Source: Terriglobia bacterium
Lineage (GTDB): Bacteria > Acidobacteriota > Terriglobia > Terriglobales > Acidobacteriaceae
Direction of reading: 5' to 3'
Assembly (NCBI GenBank): GCA_020073385.1
Contig: JAIQFH010000004.1
Location: 124,001 to 188,000 of the forward strand
Length of the DNA: 64,000 nt
A program made the position numbers and the translations under genes. Position 1 is the first letter of the stretch, and each line of letters starts with the position of its first letter. Positions 25,543-33,702 of this stretch are shown piece by piece. The notes under the pieces were generated by a model that was given only the letters and a program-made list of their open reading frames with translations, was not told the origin of the DNA and did not search any database.

Positions 25543-26342
25543 TGATGTACAGCTATACACAGATCAGCCAATATCTGGCGTGCCCTCGACGTTACCGGCA
25601 CCGTTACCTCGATGGCTGGAAAGAGAAGGACACGCGTGCGGGGATGCTGTTCGGCCGCGCGTTCGAATTGGCTCTGGGTGCCTACTTCCGGCGAGAGGAT
25701 CCTGGTGATGCTTTCTTTCGGGAATGGTCTGTCTGCAAAAATCAAGATCTGCAATTCTCGAACCGTGACACGTGGGACCGGATGCTCGAGCAGGGACTTA
25801 TGCTGCTTACCCGCTTTTGCCAGGACAACCGCGTCGAGGTTCCACAACCGCGGCAAAACCTGCAGATCAAGTTCACGCGTCCGATCGGGCGCAACGAATT
25901 CGTGGCCTACATCGACGCGATTGGAAAGCTGGATAGGAAACGTTGCTTGTTGGAATGGAAGACCTCCTCCTGCCGCTATGCTGAGGAACCCGACGGAGTG
26001 TTGTCTCTCGACCCGCAGATGGTCTGCTATTCCTGGATCGCCGGAATCGCGGAAGTGGCTCAGGTCGTGTTCGTACGCAAGCGCCTGGTCGAGGTCCAGT
26101 ACCTTCGAACAATCATCACGGACGAGCAACGGCAAGATTTTGGCCAGCTCGTCGAAGACACCATTGGCCGGATTGAATCTGCCCGATTCCTGCCTCACAG
26201 TGGTGTCCGATTCCCGCAAAACCCGTGCAGCAGCTGCGCGTACGTCGGCCTGTGTCTTGGGCGGCGAGACATGGCGGATGACGCTCTGATACGGCGGCCA
26301 GGAGCAGAAGACCTTGATTGGCTTGACGAGCTTAGTTACTAA
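25542..26342 (+). CDS. PD-(D/E)XK nuclease with Fe-S cysteines (RecB/Cas4/AddB-like)
   Basis: 266 residues. The nuclease core is visible: Asp125 in VAYIDAIGKL, then Glu138-Trp-Lys140 in CLLEWKTSS, and the QxxxY element Gln159 to Tyr163. Four cysteines, Cys14 in YLACPRRY and Cys229, Cys232, Cys238 in NPCSSCAYVGLC, match the split pattern that ligates a [4Fe-4S] cluster in Cas4 and AddB. A 5'-to-3' exonuclease that feeds single strands to the annealing protein is the natural inference. It starts within TGATGATG after the previous gene. No CRISPR array or other cas gene is present, so Cas4 in an adaptation system is unlikely here. Confidence 0.8.
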   Translation: MMYSYTQISQYLACPRRYRHRYLDGWKEKDTRAGMLFGRAFELALGAYFRREDPGDAFFREWSVCKNQDLQFSNRDTWDRMLEQGLMLLTRFCQDNRVEVPQPRQNLQIKFTRPIGRNEFVAYIDAIGKLDRKRCLLEWKTSSCRYAEEPDGVLSLDPQMVCYSWIAGIAEVAQVVFVRKRLVEVQYLRTIITDEQRQDFGQLVEDTIGRIESARFLPHSGVRFPQNPCSSCAYVGLCLGRRDMADDALIRRPGAEDLDWLDELSY

Positions 26343-26352
26343 GGAACCGCCC

Positions 26353-27051
26353 ATGCCACCGAAACTCAATCGCGAGCGCGCCCTGTTCGTGCTGGGTAAG
26401 ATCGACGAGATTCTGGCGTGGGAGCAAAGGAAGGAGAGCGAGCGGGACACGAAGTTCGTGGAACTCGGCCGCTACCTATGCGAGGTTCGGGCGGGACAGT
26501 ACTGGCGGCTGGAGAAACTGAAGTCCTTCGACGAGTTCTTAGAGAGAAGGTTCCCTGAATCGAGGAGGAAGGCATACTACCTGATGTCGATCCACGAGAA
26601 CCTACCATTGCAGGCGCGACGTCAGCTGAAGGAGATTGGCTGGGCGAAGGGACTGGAACTAGCGAAAGTCGCGCGCAAGGAGGGCCAGAAGTTCAATTGT
26701 GCAACCTGGTTGCACAAGGCCAAAGAGATGCCGAAGGATCGGTTCAGGCGGGAAGTCGAAAGGGAACTGACGGGAGAGGACACAGAACCGTGGGAAATCG
26801 TCTATTTCAAGCTCTATAAGAGCCAGATTCCGGTGATCGATCGCGCGCTGGAGACGGCAGCGCTGATGCTGGGCTCGAATCGGTCTCGCGGCTACTGCCT
26901 GGAGATGATCTGCGCTGATTTTCTGGCCGGCGCAAACCTGGACAATGGAGATCCCGAGACGCTGCTGTTTTCGATGACAAGGTTCTTCCGATTTCTGCCC
27001 GAATCGCACAAACAGGTTTTTCTTGAGAACCTTAGCGAGAAAGCGTCATGA
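26353..27051 (+). CDS. Unknown phage-module protein; a decayed copy exists at 60529-60850
   Basis: 232 residues; the ATG at 26353 has AAGGA seven bases upstream. It is largely helical, with LNRERALFVLGKIDEILAWE, SRRKAYYLMSIHENL and a C-terminal block (PWEIVYFKLYKSQIPVIDRA, then GYCLEMICADFLAGANLDN). The helix after KAYYLMSI looks like a possible winged-helix recognition element, so DNA binding is conceivable. Its C-terminal half has a clear degenerate homolog on the opposite strand 34 kb away, so the family has been present more than once. It overlaps the HNH gene by 4 bases (27048-27051). I do not recognise the family. Confidence 0.7.
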   Translation: MPPKLNRERALFVLGKIDEILAWEQRKESERDTKFVELGRYLCEVRAGQYWRLEKLKSFDEFLERRFPESRRKAYYLMSIHENLPLQARRQLKEIGWAKGLELAKVARKEGQKFNCATWLHKAKEMPKDRFRREVERELTGEDTEPWEIVYFKLYKSQIPVIDRALETAALMLGSNRSRGYCLEMICADFLAGANLDNGDPETLLFSMTRFFRFLPESHKQVFLENLSEKAS

Positions 27052-27287
27052 AACAGACTGGCCCCGGCGTTAGGGGTTTGCGGCTCGATCCCGCTTCGTA
27101 CGAGAACCTGCGGCAGCAGGTGCTGCGCCGCGACGGCTGGCGGTGTCAATCGTGCGGCACAATGTCAAACTTGGAAGTCCACCACAAACAGTTTCGCAGT
27201 CATTCTGGCCACGATTCAGAAGAAAACCTCATCACACTCTGTGTCTGTTGCCACAGAGGGATGCACATCCCGACGGAGCACGGCTAG
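27048..27287 (+). CDS. HNH endonuclease
   Basis: 79 residues. The structural zinc pairs are Cys33-x2-Cys36 and Cys65-x2-Cys68, and the catalytic elements are His45-His46 in EVHHKQF, Asn60 in EENLITLC and His69 in CCHRGMH. HNH proteins cut DNA; small ones near phage terminases are often required for packaging-site cleavage, although here the terminase is on the other strand 4 kb away. It ends the operon and overlaps the upstream gene by 4 bases. Confidence in the domain is high; its role in the module is inference. Confidence 0.92.
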   Translation: MKQTGPGVRGLRLDPASYENLRQQVLRRDGWRCQSCGTMSNLEVHHKQFRSHSGHDSEENLITLCVCCHRGMHIPTEHG

Positions 27288-27501
27288 TGCTAACCAAGTC
27301 CCGCGAATTCTACTCTTTGGATCGGACTTCTTCAGGGAAGCTTTGACACTATGAAATAACACCTATATATTTTTCCCAACGAGCTACAGTAATCTGTTTC
27401 AGCGAGGCTCTCGCAATTCGGCCGCAGACTGCGGTAACACCCGCAACTTTAGCGCCCCACGGCTCTAGAGAGTTCATTTGTCGAACTCCTACATTTCTGA
27501 C

Positions 27502-28383
27502 ATGACCTTGACAGAGGCAGCTCCATCCCACACGGTCTCGGCTCCTCCTCTGGAGCGGTCTGAACTGCTGCATACCAGGATTGAGCCGAGCAAAGGCTGG
27601 ATCTCACTTGGCCTCAAGGATCTGTGGCAATATCGAGAGTTACTGTTTTTCTTAACTTGGCGCGACATCAAGGTTCGTTACAAACAGACGGCCTTAGGGG
27701 CCGCCTGGGCGGTCATTCAGCCGCTGTTTACCATGCTGGTATTTACGCTCTTCTTTGGACGGCTGGCAAAGGTCCCGTCCGATGGAGTTCCGTATCCTTT
27801 ATTCAGCTACTCCGCCCTTCTGCCCTGGCAATTATTCGCCTATGCGCTTACGGAATCTAGCAACAGCGTTGTCGCTAACGAGCGTCTCATCACAAAAGTC
27901 TATTTCCCAAGGCTGGTCGTTCCACTCGCCAGCATCCTCGCGGGCTTGGTCGACTTTGTCATTGCCTTTACCTTGGTCATCGGCATGATGGTTTGGTACG
28001 GGGTAAGGCCCACCTGGGCGGTTCTGACCCTGCCCTTTTTTGTGATTTTCGCTATGGTGACTGCTCTTGCAGTCGGTTTGTGGCTCTCCGCGCTGAACGT
28101 GCAGTACCGCGATGTGCGCTACACTTTGACTTTTATCGTACAGTTCTGGCTGATTGCCTCTCCGGTCGCCTACTCCAGCACGTTGGTTCCTGCGCGGTGG
28201 CGGCCCTTTTATGGTCTCAACCCGATGGCCGGCGTCATCGAAGGTTTCCGTTGGGCTTTGTTGGGCAAGGCGCAAGCACCGGGCGCGATGCTGTGGGTCT
28301 CGGTGATGGTCGTAACAGTCGTCCTTGTCGGCGGCCTGTATTACTATCGTCGCATGGAGAAGACCTTCGCCGATGTGGTTTAA
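27502..28383 (+). CDS. wzm: ABC-2 polysaccharide export permease
   Basis: 293 residues from the ATG at 27502 (an upstream TTG at 27478 is possible, and neither has a clear ribosome-binding site). After a cytoplasmic start (LWQYRELLFFLTWRDIKVRYKQT, the diagnostic LxRRDIKxRYKQT-like element) there are six membrane segments between about residues 58 and 285. It pairs with the ATPase encoded eight bases downstream to flip lipid-linked polysaccharide across the inner membrane. It heads the long plus-strand glycan operon directly after the phage block. Confidence 0.9.
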   Translation: MTLTEAAPSHTVSAPPLERSELLHTRIEPSKGWISLGLKDLWQYRELLFFLTWRDIKVRYKQTALGAAWAVIQPLFTMLVFTLFFGRLAKVPSDGVPYPLFSYSALLPWQLFAYALTESSNSVVANERLITKVYFPRLVVPLASILAGLVDFVIAFTLVIGMMVWYGVRPTWAVLTLPFFVIFAMVTALAVGLWLSALNVQYRDVRYTLTFIVQFWLIASPVAYSSTLVPARWRPFYGLNPMAGVIEGFRWALLGKAQAPGAMLWVSVMVVTVVLVGGLYYYRRMEKTFADVV

Positions 28384-28391
28384 CCAAACCA

Positions 28392-29660
28392 ATGACTGAT
28401 GTAGCCATTCGTTGCGAGGGACTCGCAAAGCAGTACCGGATCGGAGAGCGGGAGTCTTACACGGCGCTCCGCGATGTCATCACGGACGCCTTTGCTTCGC
28501 CCTTTCGGCGCCTGCGCTCCGCTCTGCGGCATTCCCCGAACGGCAGCACCCGCAAAAAGATGTCCGACTTCTGGGCACTGAAAGACGTCTCTTTCGAGAT
28601 CAAGCGTGGAGAAGTGGTTGGCATCATCGGCCGCAACGGGGCAGGCAAGAGCACGCTGCTCAAAATCCTCTCCCGCATTACCGAGCCGACCCGCGGGCAG
28701 GTAGACATCTGGGGACGGGTCGGTTCGCTCCTAGAAGTCGGTACCGGCTTTCATCCCGAACTCACTGGGCGCGACAACATCTTTCTGAACGGGGCCATCC
28801 TGGGCATGAGGAGAGCGGAGATCGCGCGCAAGTTCGACGAGATCGTTGCCTTCGCCGAGGTGGAAAAATTCATTGACACCCCCGTCAAGCGTTATTCCAG
28901 TGGTATGTACGTGCGCTTGGCGTTTGCAGTGGCGGCGCACATGGAGACCGAAATCCTGATGGTCGACGAGGTATTGGCCGTGGGTGACGCCCAGTTTCAG
29001 AAGAAGTGCCTCGGCAAGATGCAATCCGTGGCAACGCGCGAAGGCCGGACTGTTCTCTTCGTCAGCCACAATATGGCGGCCGTGCGACATCTGTGCTCCA
29101 AGGGCATTTATTTGGTTGCAGGGACGGTTCAATGCATTGGGAACGTTGAGGAAACGATTCGTGCCAGCCTTTCCGCTGCATCGCGCGAGCAGGACTCAAA
29201 ACATGTCTCCGCTAATGGATTGGAACTGGTGGAATTCAAACTCTGCGCGCTGGGTTCCCTGTCGGCTCTCACGTCGGCAATTTTCAGTGAGGATTACGAA
29301 TTTCGGTTCACTGTGGGAGGAGATTCAGGTGTGCGGGTGGCGCCAGTTCTCCGCCTATACGATGATTCCGGCACCTTGATTTCCAGCATTTGCGGTCCGG
29401 AAGAAGGACTGGACTTTGCGCCAACTAACGGAAGTTGCGAGTGGGTGGTGAAAATGCCGTCGCTCCAACTATTTCCGGGCCACTATTCCGTTGCATTGCA
29501 GATTTTTGGTCACGAGCCGCAGCCGTTCCTTGAAGTGAGAAACGCATTCGACTTCACGGTCGAGGCCGCGTTGATTCCAGGTGCGACGAGATCGTACCGA
29601 ACTGACCACGGTTTGATTCGCATCTGTGGTGGCATATTTGTTACCGAGAAAAGACAGTGA
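28392..29660 (+). CDS. wzt: ABC polysaccharide exporter ATPase with C-terminal Wzt_C domain
   Basis: 422 residues; the ATG at 28392 follows the permease stop by eight bases. Walker A is GRNGAGKST (80-88); the signature is YSSGMYVRLAFA and Walker B is ILMVDEVLAVGD. Residues after about 265 form a separate beta-sandwich (EFKLCALGSLSALT, then VLRLYDDSGTLIS, then FPGHYSVALQIFG) like the Wzt C-terminal domain that recognises a modified chain end before export. Given three FkbM methyltransferases downstream, a methylated or otherwise capped end is plausible. The stop overlaps the next start by 4 bases. Confidence 0.93.
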   Translation: MTDVAIRCEGLAKQYRIGERESYTALRDVITDAFASPFRRLRSALRHSPNGSTRKKMSDFWALKDVSFEIKRGEVVGIIGRNGAGKSTLLKILSRITEPTRGQVDIWGRVGSLLEVGTGFHPELTGRDNIFLNGAILGMRRAEIARKFDEIVAFAEVEKFIDTPVKRYSSGMYVRLAFAVAAHMETEILMVDEVLAVGDAQFQKKCLGKMQSVATREGRTVLFVSHNMAAVRHLCSKGIYLVAGTVQCIGNVEETIRASLSAASREQDSKHVSANGLELVEFKLCALGSLSALTSAIFSEDYEFRFTVGGDSGVRVAPVLRLYDDSGTLISSICGPEEGLDFAPTNGSCEWVVKMPSLQLFPGHYSVALQIFGHEPQPFLEVRNAFDFTVEAALIPGATRSYRTDHGLIRICGGIFVTEKRQ

Positions 29661-30979
29661 AAGTTCTGCTTGTAACACCTGAGTACCCCCCTGATTTCGG
29701 CGGAGGAATCGTGACGTTTTATCGCGACCTCATTCCGGCGCTGCGGAAGCTGGGCTGCGAAATCAGCGTCCTGAAAGGCTCGGCATTCGTTCACGGCGCA
29801 AAAACTTACGAAAACGAAGGCGTCGGCGTATTGACTCTGGAAACCGCACGCTATCACAAATGGCAGGAAGAGTTCGCGCACTTCGCGATGTTTCCGGAAT
29901 TGCGCCGTCATTTGGCGGCTGCGTTTGCCCTCCACGAGCAGGCGGCCGAGGGCGACGGATTTGACGCAGTGGAAGTCACCGATTGGGGACTGCTGTTTTT
30001 GCCGTGGGTAATTCGATCCAAAGCTCAGGTGCTCGTGCAATTGCATGGCAGCACCGGACAAATCGCGTTCCAGGAACCAGCGCACCGTCGTGCAGCGGAA
30101 GGCGTTTTCTCCTTGTTGTTGGAGAGAACAGCTCTCGCCGCGGCACCGCATTTGAGTTCGTACAGCCGGGCGAATGTCCGTTGGTGGCAAACGGTCTTAC
30201 ATCGCCCTGTAAATTATCTCCCGCCGCCGCTGGAACTGAACCCCGCGGAGTTCGATGAAGGAAGTCGTGCGAATAAATGGATTTCCGTGGCGCGAATTCA
30301 AGGTTGGAAAGGTCCCCAAGTGGCGTGTGCCGCATGGGAAGTGCTTGGCGAAGACGGACCTCGATTGGACTGGATCGGACGAGACACGAAGCATTTAGCG
30401 ACCGGCGAGTCAATGGACGCTTCATTGCGAAAAAAATTTCCCGACACGTGGGGCCGAAAAATTCAGCCGATTGGCCAGATTTCTCCGCGAGAAGTTCGGC
30501 AGCGAGTGCGTGCGGCCAAGGCGGTGCTCGTTCCCTCGACATGGGATGTATTCAATCTGGCGGCGGCTGAAGCGATGGCATTGGGAAAAGCTGTTGTCAT
30601 TTCCGAAGGCGCCGGCGCGGTTGATCTCGTGCAGCACGGTGTCAACGGCTTTGTCTTTCCGAAAAACGATGCGGCGGCGCTGGCCGAATTGGTGCGGCAT
30701 GTTGACAAGTTGAATCCTGAGGAGTTGCGCGAAATCGGACAATGCGCTGCCGCAACAGTTCACGAGCGACTCGACCCGGAGCGCATTGCAGCGGAAAAAT
30801 TGAAAATGTACCATCGTTCGCCAGAGCCGGACGTAACGCAAGTTTCCTGGCTTATCGAATGTCTTCTTTCGGACAAGGGAACAAACCCTTTGGAGTTTCT
30901 AGGAGCTCTGCCGCTCAAACAGCTGACCGCCTACGCCGCGCAGCGGTGGGTCAACAAGGTTTTGGGCCGACAAAATTGA
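29657..30979 (+). CDS. GT4-family glycosyltransferase
   Basis: 440 residues starting at a GTG inside GTGA (29657-29660). The N-terminal Rossmann domain begins KVLLVTPEYPPDFGGGIVTF, with the glycine loop of GT-B enzymes. The C-terminal sugar-nucleotide domain has ISVARIQGWKGPQV and the family motif in FNLAAAEAMALGKAVVISEG, with the first Glu of E-x7-E in AEAMALG. It transfers a sugar from a nucleotide donor, but the donor is not predictable. It is coupled to the Wzt gene and to the next GT2 gene (TGATG at 30977-30981). Confidence 0.88.
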   Translation: MKVLLVTPEYPPDFGGGIVTFYRDLIPALRKLGCEISVLKGSAFVHGAKTYENEGVGVLTLETARYHKWQEEFAHFAMFPELRRHLAAAFALHEQAAEGDGFDAVEVTDWGLLFLPWVIRSKAQVLVQLHGSTGQIAFQEPAHRRAAEGVFSLLLERTALAAAPHLSSYSRANVRWWQTVLHRPVNYLPPPLELNPAEFDEGSRANKWISVARIQGWKGPQVACAAWEVLGEDGPRLDWIGRDTKHLATGESMDASLRKKFPDTWGRKIQPIGQISPREVRQRVRAAKAVLVPSTWDVFNLAAAEAMALGKAVVISEGAGAVDLVQHGVNGFVFPKNDAAALAELVRHVDKLNPEELREIGQCAAATVHERLDPERIAAEKLKMYHRSPEPDVTQVSWLIECLLSDKGTNPLEFLGALPLKQLTAYAAQRWVNKVLGRQN

Positions 30980-31929
30980 TGAGACGGTCCACGATAGCTC
31001 TCTGCATTCCGGCATACGATGCGGCCGCGTTCCTACCCCGCCTTCTCGCTTCCGCGGCGGCTCAAACTCAGCCTTTCGATGAGATTATTGTTTGCGACGA
31101 CGCGAGCACCGACGATACCGCCGCTATTGCCAGGGCGCATGGGGCGAGAGTCATACCGAACGCCGTCAATCTGGGCTGCTCCGCCTCAAAAAATCACGCG
31201 CTTGCGGCCGCCGCGGCGGAGTGGGTTCATTTTCACGACGCGGATGACGAGTTACTGCCGAATTTCACGACGCTTGCTCGGAGCTGGATGTCGCGTCCCG
31301 ACGCGCCGGATGTGGTGCTGTTCGATTATGAGTATCGGGACAATGCCAGCGGCGAACTTCTCGCGCGCTCGGACTTCGATGACACCGCCTTGCGCCGGGA
31401 CCCGTTACGCTATGCGATATTGAATCAGATCAATCCATTTTGTGGTCTCTATCGGCGCGAGAAGTTATCGAAGATCGGGGGCTACGACACAGACCCGAAG
31501 ATTCTTTACAACGAAGACGTCGCCTTTCATTGCAAGCTTGCAATGGCGGGCATGAGTTTTGGTGCCGAAAAGGAAATTTCGATCATCAACTACCGCGTCA
31601 AGAATTCCATGTCGGGCGCGAACCAGGTCAAGTGCCTCAAAGCTCACCACGTGGTTATGTGCAGAGTGGCGGCCGCAGCCGGGCAGCGTTACGCCGCGGA
31701 AATTGCTTCGCGGCTGTGGGCGGCTGCCGCCGGGCTGGCAGCGCATTTGGCGTGGAGAGACGTTGATGATGCTATTGCCGATGCGCTGAAGATCAATCGC
31801 GGAATTCCGCCAGATCAATCCAAGCAGTTCGCGCTGCTGTGCCGGCTGGCTGGGCCGCGCGCGGCGTTTCGCTTTCGCGAGTACGCAATTCGTTTGTTCA
31901 AGCCGCGCTTGCGGCGTCACCTGAATTGA
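30979..31929 (+). CDS. GT2-family glycosyltransferase
   Basis: 316 residues from the ATG at 30979, which shares one base with the previous stop; longer frames upstream overlap the GT4 gene. The GT-A core is clear: STIALCIPAYDAAAFLPRLL, then IIVCDDASTDDTAAIA, then WVHFHDADDELLP with the metal-binding DxD. A later ILYNEDVAFH element fits the acceptor side. Membrane segments are absent, so it acts at the cytoplasmic face. The C-terminal part is Ala-rich and helical. Confidence 0.9.
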   Translation: MRRSTIALCIPAYDAAAFLPRLLASAAAQTQPFDEIIVCDDASTDDTAAIARAHGARVIPNAVNLGCSASKNHALAAAAAEWVHFHDADDELLPNFTTLARSWMSRPDAPDVVLFDYEYRDNASGELLARSDFDDTALRRDPLRYAILNQINPFCGLYRREKLSKIGGYDTDPKILYNEDVAFHCKLAMAGMSFGAEKEISIINYRVKNSMSGANQVKCLKAHHVVMCRVAAAAGQRYAAEIASRLWAAAAGLAAHLAWRDVDDAIADALKINRGIPPDQSKQFALLCRLAGPRAAFRFREYAIRLFKPRLRRHLN

Positions 31930-31933
31930 CCCG

Positions 31934-32707
31934 TTGCGAACAATTGAAAGGTATCAGCGCAACCGAGTGAAGATATTCATTGATGTTGGGGGACATGTCG
32001 GCGAGACCGTTGAGGCAGTTCTCGATCCTGGGTATGGATTTGAGAAGATTTATTCTTTTGAGCCGGTCCGTTCCTGCGCTCAAATGATTCGGACCATCAA
32101 TGACCGCCGCCTTCTTGTAATTGAAGCTGGCTTATCCAACTCAAATCACGAAGCAATGATATTTGGTGCGGGCAGTGTTGGGGCATCAATATATCAAGAT
32201 CATCCGCATGCAACGGGCCGTGCGGAGAGATGCCGCTTTCTCGATGCCACACAATGGTTCCGGGAAAACCTTTCATCATGTGACAGAGTTTACATGAAGC
32301 TTAATTGTGAAGGCAGCGAGTGCGATATTCTTGAAAACCTCCTTGACTCGGGGGAGTACTCCAAGATTATGCAGGTGATGATAGACTTTGATGCTCGGAA
32401 AATTCCCTCGCAGCGCGACCGGGTGGAATCTCTGAAACTTCGTTTGAGGACTCAGCGATATACGAATTTCAGCTTCCCTGAGGAGTTGATGTATGGAACG
32501 GGATCGCATTTCGGTGGCATTAGAAACTGGCTGAATAAAAGAGGCGCGCGGGATGGGAGTGCCGGGGCATGGGTTAGGAGCCTGAAATATCACGTGGCGA
32601 ACCTTCGCCAACGGAAGCAGATGCAGTTTTACAAATTGAAAGTTCTGCGATTGACGCCAAAGTCCATTGTGGATTTCTACTACGGACGAATTAAGAAAAT
32701 TCTTTAA
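31934..32707 (+). CDS. FkbM-family methyltransferase
   Basis: 257 residues from a TTG at 31934; a GTG at 31967 (VKIFIDVGG) is an alternative and may be the true start. The SAM-binding motif I is FIDVGGHVGETVEA and the FkbM signature is VYMKLNCEGSECDILENL, where most family members have KIDVEG. The Asn in place of Asp is a small deviation. FkbM enzymes O-methylate sugars or polyketides. It is one of three such genes in this operon. The C-terminal 60 residues are basic and may bind membrane or substrate. Confidence 0.82.
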   Translation: MRTIERYQRNRVKIFIDVGGHVGETVEAVLDPGYGFEKIYSFEPVRSCAQMIRTINDRRLLVIEAGLSNSNHEAMIFGAGSVGASIYQDHPHATGRAERCRFLDATQWFRENLSSCDRVYMKLNCEGSECDILENLLDSGEYSKIMQVMIDFDARKIPSQRDRVESLKLRLRTQRYTNFSFPEELMYGTGSHFGGIRNWLNKRGARDGSAGAWVRSLKYHVANLRQRKQMQFYKLKVLRLTPKSIVDFYYGRIKKIL

Positions 32708-33702
32708 TGTTGAGCCAGTTGGTTTCCATTCTCATTCCCTGTTACAACGCCGCGCCGTATATCGCCGCCGCGCTCGATTCGGCTCTCGCTCAGACCTGGC
32801 CGGAGAAAGAAATCATCGCGGTCAATGACGGTTCGACGGACGGCAGCGGCGAGATTTTGGAATCCTACCGAAGCCGCGGCGTCAAGGTCATTCATCAAGA
32901 AAACAGAGGCCAATGCGCCGCCAACAATCGGGCATTCGAGGAATGCTCGGGCGACTATATCAAGTTCTTCGATGCCGACGATTTGCTGGCGCCGCGCACT
33001 GTCGAACTGCAAATGGAGCGTGTTCGCAGAGGCACAACAGCGGTCGCTTCGTGTGAGTGGGGACGGTTTTACCGCGATGACCTTTGCACATTCAAGCTCG
33101 AGCCGCAGCCGGTCTGGAAGGACATGGATCCAATCGAGTGGCTGGTTGAATCCTGGCTTGCAGGAGGCGGGATGATGCAAAGCGGAATCTGGCTTGTCCC
33201 ACGCACGTTGCTGGACAACTGCGGACTGTGGAATGAAAGCCTTTCTCTCATCAATGACTTTGAGTTTTTCGTCCGCGTGCTTTGTCATGCTTCCGAAGTG
33301 TGCTTTGCTCCAGGCGCCCGATTGTATTATCGCTCCGGCATCAGCGGCAGCTTGAGCGGACAAAAAAGCGCCAAAGCGGCTCAATCGGCTTTTCATTCTC
33401 TCACGCTAGGAACCCAACATGTGCTGGCCCAGCGCAACGACGCCCGTGCGCGCCGCGCTTGCGCAGGCGTACTGCAAAGATTCGTCTTTGAGTTTTACCC
33501 GGAGCACGTCGAACTATGTCGTCTCATGGCGGTGCGTGTAAGCGAGTTAGGCGGCTCGGATCGGTCCCCCAACGGCACGCCAGGTTTTCATCATCTTCGC
33601 CGTGTTGTCGGATGGAAACTGGCACGGCGAATCGAAAAATTCGCGGTTCGTCATGGATTCAATCGGGCGGCAATGGCGCGCCCAACGCATCACGATGACT
33701 AA
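32707..33702 (+). CDS. GT2-family glycosyltransferase
   Basis: 331 residues starting at the ATG in TAATG (32706-32709 region). GT-A motifs: VSILIPCYNAAPYIAAALDS, then IIAVNDGSTDGSGEIL, then GDYIKFFDADDLLAPR with the DxD. A LINDFEFFVRVL element follows. Processive or single-sugar transfer cannot be told. It sits between two FkbM genes, and its end overlaps the next gene by 8 bases. The sequence is free of membrane segments, so it is likely peripheral at the inner membrane. Confidence 0.92.
   Translation: MLSQLVSILIPCYNAAPYIAAALDSALAQTWPEKEIIAVNDGSTDGSGEILESYRSRGVKVIHQENRGQCAANNRAFEECSGDYIKFFDADDLLAPRTVELQMERVRRGTTAVASCEWGRFYRDDLCTFKLEPQPVWKDMDPIEWLVESWLAGGGMMQSGIWLVPRTLLDNCGLWNESLSLINDFEFFVRVLCHASEVCFAPGARLYYRSGISGSLSGQKSAKAAQSAFHSLTLGTQHVLAQRNDARARRACAGVLQRFVFEFYPEHVELCRLMAVRVSELGGSDRSPNGTPGFHHLRRVVGWKLARRIEKFAVRHGFNRAAMARPTHHDD

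Noticed and set aside
25542..26342. Cas4 of a CRISPR adaptation module
   Set aside because: The cysteine and nuclease pattern fits, but there is no CRISPR array or other cas gene in the window and the neighbours are phage recombination genes.
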